From SZUA-592 sp041556555 (GTDB lineage: Bacteria > Pseudomonadota > Gammaproteobacteria > Eutrophobiales > Eutrophobiaceae): DNA of 31,722 bases. The notes under the pieces are model-generated. The model made no database searches, was not told the origin of the DNA, and was given only the letters and a program-made list of their open reading frames with translations. Numbering within the stretch: the first letter of the stretch is position 1; every line of letters starts with the position of its first letter. The translations under genes and the position numbers were made by a program. Positions 25,032-31,722 of the stretch are shown piece by piece. The stretch is taken from positions 1 through 31,722 of the forward strand of contig JBFFIE010000022.1 of assembly GCA_041556555.1 (NCBI GenBank), read 5' to 3'.

Positions 25032-26510
25032 ATGACACATTCGCTTATTCTTCTGGTTGTCATACCACTGATTGCCACACCTGTTTGTATCCTTTTGCAC
25101 AAGCGCCTGCTGATATGGCCGGTGGTATTCACCGTCAGCTGGATTACCTTTTATATAGCCTGTGACCTGATGTTGGCCGTGCGTGATGGCGGGGAGATTT
25201 ACTATTATCTTGGCAGTTGGGCAGCACCCTGGGGAATTGAATACCGGCTGGACAGTTTAAACGCGCTGGTTGCTGTGATCGTATCCGGTGTTAATGCACT
25301 GGTTATCAGTTTTGCCCGGGCCAGTATATTCCAGGAGATCCCTGAGGACAGGATTTATCTGTTCTACTGTGCTTACCTGCTGAACCTTGCAGGTCTGCTG
25401 GGTGTCACAGTGACGAGTGATGTGTTCAACATGTTCGTCTTTATCGAAATCTCGTCACTCTCGTCCTATGCCATGATCAGTCTGGGTAAGCATCGACAGG
25501 CCTTGCTCGCTGCCTACCGGTACCTGATCATGGGGACAATCGGTGCCACCTTTATCCTGATCGGTATTGGTCTGCTTTATGCAGTCACCGGGACGCTGAA
25601 TATACCGGATCTGCATACTCGCCTTTCAGCCATGGAAACATCACGGACAGTCATAACGGCTGGTGCATTTCTAACTGTCGGCATTACCCTGAAATTTGCG
25701 TTGTTCCCTCTGCATAGCTGGTTACCAAATGCATATACCTATGCGCCCTCAGTAGTGTCGGCCTTTCTGGCCGGGACCACAACAAAAGTATTTATCTATG
25801 TACTTCTGAGATTCCTGTTTTCCATATTTGGTACCGGGAATATGTTTGATATCGTCTCTCTGGACAAGGTGCTGATGATCTGTGCCTTGCTTGCCATCTT
25901 CAGTGGATCGATCTCGGCTATCTACCAGAACAACATCAAGAAGATGCTGGCTTATTCCAGCATTGCCCAGATAGGTTACATTGTGCTGGGCATCAGTATC
26001 AGCAGTGTTGCCGGTCTGACAGCCGGTATCATTCACCTGTTTAACCATGCCCTGATGAAAACCGCCTTGTTCCTTTGCGTTGCCTGCATTGTCTATCGTA
26101 CCGGCAAGGTCAGCCTGAAGTCGCTGGGCGGTATTGGCAAAGCCATGCCATGGACCATGGCGGCATTTGTGGTTGCAGGATTGAGTATGATCGGGGTCCC
26201 GCTGACTGTCGGTTTCATCAGCAAGTGGTACCTGATTCTGTCCGCCCTCAATCAGGAAGCCTGGTGGCTGGCCCTGGCAATCCTGGTAGGTTCGCTGATC
26301 ACCATTATTTATGTCTGGCGTGTGGTTGAAACCGCCTGGTTCAGGACACCGGCAAGCGAACTGCGTTCCGGTAAGATCCGGGAAGCGCCTCTTTCCATGC
26401 TCGTACCATTGTGGATCCTGGTGATTGCCAATATCTATTTTGGCGTGGATACCGGGATAACGGCCCAGATGGCGCGCCAATCTGCTGAATTACTGATGGG
26501 AATGCCGTGA
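25032..26510 (+). CDS. MrpD/NuoN-like proton-conducting antiporter subunit, first copy
   Basis: This 492-residue polytopic protein has about 14 helices and the proton-conducting transporter fold. The charged positions of MrpD/NuoN are kept: Glu139 in FVFIEISSL, Lys221 in GITLKFALFPLHSWLPNAY, Lys252 in AGTTTKVFIY, and Lys398 in GFISKWYL. It also has the HALMKTALFL helix. It is closer to MrpD than to NuoM, which ends the pathway with Glu. Its stop overlaps the next gene (TGATG). The function is probably ion translocation in a complex with its operon partners, and the ion is unknown. Confidence 0.92.
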   Translation: MTHSLILLVVIPLIATPVCILLHKRLLIWPVVFTVSWITFYIACDLMLAVRDGGEIYYYLGSWAAPWGIEYRLDSLNALVAVIVSGVNALVISFARASIFQEIPEDRIYLFYCAYLLNLAGLLGVTVTSDVFNMFVFIEISSLSSYAMISLGKHRQALLAAYRYLIMGTIGATFILIGIGLLYAVTGTLNIPDLHTRLSAMETSRTVITAGAFLTVGITLKFALFPLHSWLPNAYTYAPSVVSAFLAGTTTKVFIYVLLRFLFSIFGTGNMFDIVSLDKVLMICALLAIFSGSISAIYQNNIKKMLAYSSIAQIGYIVLGISISSVAGLTAGIIHLFNHALMKTALFLCVACIVYRTGKVSLKSLGGIGKAMPWTMAAFVVAGLSMIGVPLTVGFISKWYLILSALNQEAWWLALAILVGSLITIIYVWRVVETAWFRTPASELRSGKIREAPLSMLVPLWILVIANIYFGVDTGITAQMARQSAELLMGMP

Positions 26511-27967
26511 TGGCAGAGCATGATCTGATCCTGTTAACTATTTTGATCCCGGCCCTCGGTTCGATATTGATTGCGATCGCGGGAGAAAGATACAGGAATG
26601 TCCGTGAGGGTATTTCATTATTATCCGCCGTCTTGCTGTTTATCGTGGTTTACCTTCTGTACCAGGGATTACCAGACAGCCATATGGAAGCTGTAAAGCT
26701 GGCAACAGTCATGCCAGGTCTGACAATTGCATTCAGACTGGAGCCACTGGGCATTCTGTTTGCAATGATTGCCAGTTTTCTCTGGATCATCACCACGATT
26801 TTTTCGATCGGTTACATGCGTGGAAACGGGGAATCTCACCAGACCCGGTTTTATGTCTGCTTTGCGTGGGCGATTGCATCGGCCATGGGTGTGGCCCTGA
26901 GCGCAAACATGTTTTCACTGTTTATCTTTTATGAATTCTTGACACTGACTACCTATCCCCTGGTCACACACAGTGGTACGGATGAAGCCATGCGCTCGGG
27001 CAGACTTTACCTGGGTTACCTGTTGGGCACGTCAATCTGTTTACAGTTATTCGCCATAATCTGGACCTGGTCATTGACTGGAACGCTTGATTTCACCCGT
27101 GGTGGCGTGTTTGCCGGGGAATTTCCCGAAATAGTCGTGACGGTGTTGTTTGCCCTCTATGTTTTTGGTATCGGCAAGGCGGCGCTGATGCCGTTTCATC
27201 GCTGGCTGCCGGCGGCGATGGTGGCACCGACCCCGGTCAGCGCCCTGTTGCATGCTGTGGCGGTGGTCAAGGCCGGCGTATTCACGGTATTAAAAATCAG
27301 TGTCTACCTGTTCGGGCTGGATGAACTCGCTGCCTCGGGTGCCGCCGACTGGCTGGTGTTTGTTTCCGGCGCAACAATTATCATCGCCTCGGTGATTGCC
27401 TTGCAACAGGATAATCTGAAAGCGCGTCTGGCTTATTCCACCATCAGCCAGTTATCCTACGTTATTATGGCTACGGTAGTTCTGGCACCCTTGTCCATAA
27501 TCGGTGCCGCGATGCATATAGCTGTACATGCCCTTGGCAAAATCACACTATTCTTTTGTGCAGGATCGATTTACACCGCGTCAAAGAAAAAAAATGTCAG
27601 TCAACTGGATGGTATTGGACATTATATGCCATGGACCATGGCGGCGTTTACAATTGGGTCATTGTCGATGATTGGGGTGCCGCCCGCTGCCGGTTTTCTG
27701 AGCAAGTGGTACATGTTGCTGGGTGCCTACCAGGCACAGGTATGGACTGTGGTTACGGTAATCGTAATCAGTACCCTGTTGAATGCGGCTTATTTCCTGC
27801 CGATTGTATATGCTGCTTTTTTCAGGGAACCACCCAGGACTATAACGCCACACGGTGAGGCGCCGGCACCTGTCGTCATTGCCCTGTGCATAACGGCGGT
27901 ACTGACACTGGCAGTCTTTTTCTATCCCGGGCCACTACTGGAACTCGTAAAACAGATTGGAAAGTAA
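26510..27967 (+). CDS. MrpD/NuoN-like proton-conducting antiporter subunit, second copy
   Basis: This 485-residue paralogue of the preceding gene starts at ATG 26510, which overlaps its neighbour's TGA. A GTG at 26507 would add one residue. Conserved charges are Glu142 in FIFYEFLTL, Lys223 in FGIGKAALMPFHRWLPAAM, Lys254 in AVAVVKAGVF and Lys399 in GFLSKWYML, with HALGKITLFFCAG between. PFHRWLPAAMVAPTPVSALLHAVAVVKAG resembles the version seen in NuoL, MrpA-type and HyfB-like subunits more than the first copy does. Its TAA overlaps the ATG of the small gene that follows. Confidence 0.92.
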   Translation: MAEHDLILLTILIPALGSILIAIAGERYRNVREGISLLSAVLLFIVVYLLYQGLPDSHMEAVKLATVMPGLTIAFRLEPLGILFAMIASFLWIITTIFSIGYMRGNGESHQTRFYVCFAWAIASAMGVALSANMFSLFIFYEFLTLTTYPLVTHSGTDEAMRSGRLYLGYLLGTSICLQLFAIIWTWSLTGTLDFTRGGVFAGEFPEIVVTVLFALYVFGIGKAALMPFHRWLPAAMVAPTPVSALLHAVAVVKAGVFTVLKISVYLFGLDELAASGAADWLVFVSGATIIIASVIALQQDNLKARLAYSTISQLSYVIMATVVLAPLSIIGAAMHIAVHALGKITLFFCAGSIYTASKKKNVSQLDGIGHYMPWTMAAFTIGSLSMIGVPPAAGFLSKWYMLLGAYQAQVWTVVTVIVISTLLNAAYFLPIVYAAFFREPPRTITPHGEAPAPVVIALCITAVLTLAVFFYPGPLLELVKQIGK

Positions 27968-28209
27968 TGATGAAGAAACACTGGTTATATACCGATGAAG
28001 GGCGCCGCACAGTCTGGCGGGTTGGGCTTGCTGTTCTTGCTATCACGGTCATCGTGGAATGGTTTGTTTCATTACATCCACATTTCACCATCGAAAAGGT
28101 CTTTGCCTTTCATGCCATCTTCGGATTCCTGAGTTGTGTTGCCATGGTGCTGTTTGCCAAGGTGCTGGGATTCTTTATCAAGCGCAGGGATGATTATTAT
28201 GACCAGTAG
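27967..28209 (+). CDS. Small two-helix membrane protein of the MrpC/D-like module
   Basis: This protein is 80 residues from ATG 27967, which overlaps the previous stop as TAATG. ATG 27970 is the next codon and equally possible. It has a short basic start (MMKKHWLYTDEGRRTVWR), helix one at about 18-36, a short loop with HPHF, helix two at about 48-70 (FHAIFGFLSCVAMVLFAKVL), and a charged end KRRDDYYDQ. I recall small proteins with this FGF helix and a terminal DYYD next to other MrpD-like clusters, but they carry no established function. The frame stays open further upstream inside the previous gene, which does not indicate an earlier start. Confidence 0.8.
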   Translation: MMKKHWLYTDEGRRTVWRVGLAVLAITVIVEWFVSLHPHFTIEKVFAFHAIFGFLSCVAMVLFAKVLGFFIKRRDDYYDQ

Positions 28210-29890
28210 CCTGTTGCATCCCGGATTGCTGCTGATACTTGGTGGATTGTTACTGCCTGTGTTCAGTGGAATCTGGCGTACGGCATGGTCGCTGCTTATT
28301 CCCCTGTTATCACTGGCCGGGGTATGGCTGGCAAACAATGACGCTTTCCCGGCCATTACCTTTCTGGATTATGAACTGGCCTACTTTGAAGCAGACAGGC
28401 TGAGCCGTTTATTCGCAACAGTATTTGCCATCATGGCATTTACCGGCATCCTGTTTTGCTACCGGCAGGCAAGAATCACAGAAATGTCAGCAGCCATGGT
28501 TTATGGCGGTTCTGCGATCGGCGTCGTCTTTGCGGGTGATCTCATTACACTTTTTTTCTTCTGGGAATTGATGGCACTGGGTTCCATGTTCATTCTCTGG
28601 GCGGCAGGTACACGTGCAGCCTGGTATGCCAGTCGCCGTTACATCATGATTCACTTGTTGGGCGGTGTACTATTAATGACAGGGATCGCGGCCCACGTGT
28701 TTGAAACCGGCTCAATTGCCTTTACGGCCATGCAGATCGGCAGCGTCGGGACCTGGTTGATACTCATCGGCTTTCTGATCAACGTCGGTGCACCGCCTTT
28801 GTCCGCCTGGATTGCCGATGCCTACCCGGAAGCCTCATTCAGCGGCATGGTGTTTCTATCCGCCTTTACGACCAAGACCGCCATATATGTGTTGCTGCGG
28901 GGCTTCCCTGGAACCGATATTCTGATCTACCTGGGTCTGTTCATGATCTTTTACGGCATTGTTTACGCTTTACTGGAAAACGACATGCGTCGTATCCTCG
29001 CCTACAGCATTGTTAACCAGGTTGGTTTCATGGTTTGCGGGGTCGGCATCGGTACGGAGCTCGCACTAAACGGAGCCGCGGCTCATGCTTTCACCCACAT
29101 TATTTACAAGGCCCTGCTATTAATGTCGGCAGGTTCCGTGTTGTACATGACCGGTAAACGCAAATGTAGCGACCTGGGTGGCCTGTTCCAGTCCATGCCG
29201 TTGACAGCCATCTGCGGGATCATCGGGGCATTGGCGATCTCCTCGTTTCCCTTAACCTCCGGGTTCATCAGTAAATCCATGATCACCCAGGCATCGGTAA
29301 ACCAGCATTATTTAACCATCTGGCTGTTGTTACAGGCGGCATCGGCCGGTGTCTTTTTGCATGCCGGTATCAAGTTTCCCTGGTTCGTGTTTTTCCAGAA
29401 GGACTCCGGGCTGCGGCCGTCGGATCCACCATGGAACATGCGCCTGGCAATGTTGTTGTTCTCGTTCTTCTGTATTTTCCTGGGAGTAGCGCCCGGGTTG
29501 CTATACCAGTTGCTGCCATACCCGGTTGACTATGTCCCTTACACGGCCGCGCATGTACTGACACAACTCCAGTTGTTGTTATTCTCCGGTCTGGCTTTCT
29601 TTGTGTTATTACCGTTAATGCAACGGACGTTGACCATCAGTCTGGATTTCGACTGGGTTTACCGGTGTCTGTTGCCACAGTGTGCGAGGCTTTTTGGAAG
29701 CCTTTGGTCACATATCAGTCATGGCATGTCACTTGCGCTACAGTGGTTGCGACAGGGATTGCTGACCCTTTTTGGCGGAATCTACCAGTCACCCGTGGTG
29801 TCGCATTCGGTTGCCCGCATCAGTCTGGCCGTTATCTGGGTTGTGCTCTTCCTTGCCGGTTACCTGATCTTCTATCTTATTGAATTCTAG
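28199..29890 (+). CDS. Long MrpD/NuoL-like proton-conducting antiporter subunit, third copy
   Basis: This protein is 563 residues from ATG 28199, which overlaps the small gene by 11 bp with AGGG upstream. An upstream ATG at 28136 would add 21 residues that are shadow coding. Charged positions are Glu123 in FFFWELMAL, Lys226 in SAFTTKTAIYVLL and Lys359 in GFISKSMI, with HIIYKALLLMSAG between. In TM7 the usual Lys is Asn195 (LINVGAPPLSAWIADAYPEA), and the usual PLH is PLS. The C-terminal extension of about 110 residues contains SLDFDWVYRCL and ends in a final helix, recalling the extended C-termini of NuoL and MrpA. It is last in the operon and is followed by a terminator-like hairpin. Confidence 0.9.
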   Translation: MTSSLLHPGLLLILGGLLLPVFSGIWRTAWSLLIPLLSLAGVWLANNDAFPAITFLDYELAYFEADRLSRLFATVFAIMAFTGILFCYRQARITEMSAAMVYGGSAIGVVFAGDLITLFFFWELMALGSMFILWAAGTRAAWYASRRYIMIHLLGGVLLMTGIAAHVFETGSIAFTAMQIGSVGTWLILIGFLINVGAPPLSAWIADAYPEASFSGMVFLSAFTTKTAIYVLLRGFPGTDILIYLGLFMIFYGIVYALLENDMRRILAYSIVNQVGFMVCGVGIGTELALNGAAAHAFTHIIYKALLLMSAGSVLYMTGKRKCSDLGGLFQSMPLTAICGIIGALAISSFPLTSGFISKSMITQASVNQHYLTIWLLLQAASAGVFLHAGIKFPWFVFFQKDSGLRPSDPPWNMRLAMLLFSFFCIFLGVAPGLLYQLLPYPVDYVPYTAAHVLTQLQLLLFSGLAFFVLLPLMQRTLTISLDFDWVYRCLLPQCARLFGSLWSHISHGMSLALQWLRQGLLTLFGGIYQSPVVSHSVARISLAVIWVVLFLAGYLIFYLIEF

Positions 29891-29902
29891 TCGGTTTCAG
29901 TG

Positions 29903-29922
29903 ATACCCCAGACGGGGTATTT
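29903..29922 (+). terminator. Intrinsic terminator candidate after the MrpC/D-like module
   Basis: A perfect 7-bp stem ATACCCC/GGGGTAT (29903-29909 with 29914-29920) encloses the 4-nt loop AGAC. A short T-run of three follows. It lies 13 bp after the stop of the last module gene. The short T-run keeps confidence moderate. Confidence 0.55.
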
Positions 29923-30118
29923 GACAAACCCTAAAATCATCCGATGGGGGAGACGACGCGATCCCGGTCCAGCGATAAGATTATGCCTGAGGGATCGTCA
30001 GTAGAATATGTCACGGAAGATATTCAAGGATTGTCTCTTGTTATTACATCATGGTCACGGAGGAATGTTTGTGCCAGGGAAGGCACGTTTCTTTTTCATT
30101 CCCCTTCAGAAATACTAT

Positions 30119-31722
30119 TCAGTGTGTTTTAAGCTTGATGGAAAGCAGGGCAGGCAGGACGATCAGTGAGCACAGCAGGGTCATCCCGATACCGATAGTC
30201 AGTAACAGACCCATGCTCGCCGTCCCCGGATGGTTGGAAAACGCCAGGTTACCAATACTTAAAATTGACGTCAGTGCACTCACCCATACCGCCCGTGATG
30301 CACTGTTGGCAAGCACCTCCCTGCGGCGGTTGCCGCCAGAAGGCATGGCACGCAAGCGGCGGACAATGTGTATGCTGCTGTCTACACCAATTCCCAGTAT
30401 CAGGGGCAGGGCAATGATATTGGCGAAATTTAGCGGCATGTTGATCAACACACTGACGGCTGCGGTAAATAGAGCCGCAAGCAGCAAAGGCACCATGATA
30501 AAGAGGGTGTCAGTTTTTCTTTGCAGAAGGATCAACAAAACCAGAACGATGGCAGCGAGGGAATATAAAAACGCCTGTTTGAATGCCTTTACCACTGCGT
30601 CACTGGCCTTGATACTGGTTATGGGTGGACCACTGACATTGTCGAGTTCTGAGTCAAGGACCTCTACGAACTGCCGCAAGTGATCATTATCAGACAGGTT
30701 TTCTTCCGGATAGATCTCGATACGGTATTCCCCGTTATGCAACCAGCGCGATTTCAGTGCCTCGGGCAAAGAACTCAAGTTCACCGGTTTTGCTTCGAGT
30801 GCCTCGGTCAGGGCGCCCAGTCGGCCAGGCAGGGAAGCAAGCAGGCTGTGTTCCAGTTGCGCAAGCAGTGCCGATTTTGTTGCGTTGTTCTGTAGACGCG
30901 TAGCTGAGATAAACTTTTCCAGATTGTCATGCAAGCTGGCGTATACCGGATCAGTGTTTCCTGATTCTACAAATTCATGCAGTTTATCCCTCAGCGTAAT
31001 CATTGATTGCAGGTTTTCTTCCACGGTTGGTGGTTCCGAAATGGAATCCATGATCATATAACCCAGCAGAAGTTCAATCTCGGTGATGATGGCCAGTTTT
31101 ACTTCCTGGTCTTCCGGGATAAAATCATCCAGCCATACCACTTTATCCACGATCTTTTTATCCTGTAGCTGTTTCTCGATCGCTTTTGCCTCTTGACTGG
31201 AGTTGGCCAGTGTAACCGCAGTCCAGGGTGAACTGTCCTTGTCATCCAGAAGATCCACAAAAGTAATAACAGAAGGGTTTTTTCTTGGTTGCAGGTTAAG
31301 GGTGTTATCATCAAAGTTTAACCTGGAAACAAAAAATAGGGACGCCAGGGTGAGTAAACCAGTGATGATAAGTATCGTACCTGCATGAGTAGCCGGGAAA
31401 TGATATAGATAGCGGATAAATTTCCCGTTACGCAGGCGTTCGTCCGCATTGATTTGTGGATGATAGCTTAATAACGCCGGTATCAGTGTCAGGGTAATAA
31501 AGAAACTGATAAACATGCTGGATCCGGAGATCCAGCCGAGTTCGGCGACACCGACGTAATCAGTCGGGATGAAGGCATAAAAGCCGATAGCGGTGGTAAG
31601 TGCACAAAGCGCCAGTGCCTTGCCCAGATCCACGGCCGTGTTTTCCATGGCCTCGAGGTTGTTTTCACCACGCAGCATATGCTCGCGGTAACGCAGGCAG
31701 TAATGAATGGCAAAGTCGACAC
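30119..31722 (-). CDS. MMPL/RND superfamily transporter, HpnN-like, C-terminal part (runs off right edge)
   Basis: The minus-strand frame is open to the right edge, and the last 533 residues are present. It begins in TM4 of the first half with VDFAIHYCLRYREH, the RND-family motif, so an ATG at 31678 is internal. It continues with helices of the first bundle, TM7, then a periplasmic domain starting NFDDNTLNLQPRKNPSVITF and containing WLDDFIPEDQEVKLAII. The second bundle contains GIGVDSSIHIVRRLRAM and SNHPGTASMGLLL. The periplasmic and HPGTASMG segments resemble HpnN, which is linked to hopanoid transport to the outer membrane. This rests on recall, and a general MMPL exporter is the fallback. 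No hopanoid synthesis gene is visible. Confidence 0.85.
   Translation of the reverse strand, partial: VDFAIHYCLRYREHMLRGENNLEAMENTAVDLGKALALCALTTAIGFYAFIPTDYVGVAELGWISGSSMFISFFITLTLIPALLSYHPQINADERLRNGKFIRYLYHFPATHAGTILIITGLLTLASLFFVSRLNFDDNTLNLQPRKNPSVITFVDLLDDKDSSPWTAVTLANSSQEAKAIEKQLQDKKIVDKVVWLDDFIPEDQEVKLAIITEIELLLGYMIMDSISEPPTVEENLQSMITLRDKLHEFVESGNTDPVYASLHDNLEKFISATRLQNNATKSALLAQLEHSLLASLPGRLGALTEALEAKPVNLSSLPEALKSRWLHNGEYRIEIYPEENLSDNDHLRQFVEVLDSELDNVSGPPITSIKASDAVVKAFKQAFLYSLAAIVLVLLILLQRKTDTLFIMVPLLLAALFTAAVSVLINMPLNFANIIALPLILGIGVDSSIHIVRRLRAMPSGGNRRREVLANSASRAVWVSALTSILSIGNLAFSNHPGTASMGLLLTIGIGMTLLCSLIVLPALLSIKLKTH

Noticed and set aside
25749..26480. Long minus-strand open frame (243 codons) opposite the first D-like gene
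   Set aside because: Its translation is rich in Gln, His, Asp and Gly with no hydrophobic core or domain. It is the antisense shadow of a strongly biased membrane-protein gene.
28136..28198. Earlier ATG for the third D-like subunit, adding 21 residues
   Set aside because: The added residues (MLPWCCLPRCW...) are an out-of-frame reading of the small gene, and AGGG is well placed for the ATG at 28199.
24673..29890. Second complex I, Hyf/Hyc hydrogenase or DabAB inorganic-carbon pump
   Set aside because: No redox subunit, hydrogenase-type subunit or DabA partner is present, and the first gene is MrpC-like. The Mrp-like description fits the visible genes better.
30071..30086. Hairpin GTGCC/GGCAC as a terminator
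   Set aside because: The stem is only 5 bp. The T-rich tail lies on the plus strand, where no gene ends nearby, and on the minus strand there is no T-run.
29944..30132. Possible 62-codon gene after the MrpC/D-like module
   Set aside because: It has no good ribosome-binding site, overlaps the end of the transporter on the other strand, and its polar translation resembles nothing. The 228-bp gap (29891-30118) is better seen as non-coding.

Overview
The window looks like chromosomal DNA of an aerobic gammaproteobacterium. The protein sequences are proteobacterial, the complex I operon has the order nuoA to nuoN with separate nuoC and nuoD, and copper chaperones of the cytochrome oxidase assembly type are present. 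The genus cannot be named from sequence reading alone. By eye, base composition is AT-rich at the far left (1-1800), intermediate in the efflux genes, and GC-richer and even from about 7.9 kb onward.

Layout. (1) 1-1400, minus: the first ~466 residues of a MalT/LuxR-type STAND ATPase regulator that runs off the left edge. (2) 1790-7654, plus: a complete tripartite RND efflux operon (outer-membrane lipoprotein, periplasmic adaptor, inner-membrane pump), divergent from the regulator across a 389-bp gap. (3) 7875-22484, plus: a complete 14-gene NADH:quinone oxidoreductase operon, nuoABCDEFGHIJKLMN. Genes overlap or lie at most 63 bp apart, and NuoG lacks ligands for the extra N7 cluster. (4) 22535-24534, minus: sco, pcuAC and psd (SCO copper chaperone, PCuAC copper chaperone, phosphatidylserine decarboxylase), convergent with nuoN. 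(5) 24673-29890, plus: a five-gene membrane module made of an MrpC/NuoK-like protein, two MrpD/NuoN-like subunits, an 80-residue two-helix protein and a third, longer D-like subunit. No MrpA, B, E, F or G partner is visible. (6) 30119-31722, minus: the C-terminal 533 residues of an MMPL/RND transporter resembling HpnN, running off the right edge.

How the genes work together. Region 3 couples NADH oxidation to proton pumping. Region 5 encodes three more antiporter-fold subunits plus a NuoK/MrpC fold with no visible electron-input or sodium-antiport partners, so the window carries six antiporter-like subunits within about 13 kb. Sco and PCuAC probably load copper into an oxidase encoded elsewhere. 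Psd makes phosphatidylethanolamine. The RND pump and the HpnN-like protein export small molecules or lipids.

The best candidates for something under-described are the stripped-down C-D-D-small-D ion-transport module, its leader with two mutually exclusive hairpins, the third D subunit in which the conserved TM7 lysine is Asn, and a 25-bp element found in front of both the efflux and nuo operons. No rRNA, tRNA, CRISPR array, insertion sequence or phage gene was recognised.
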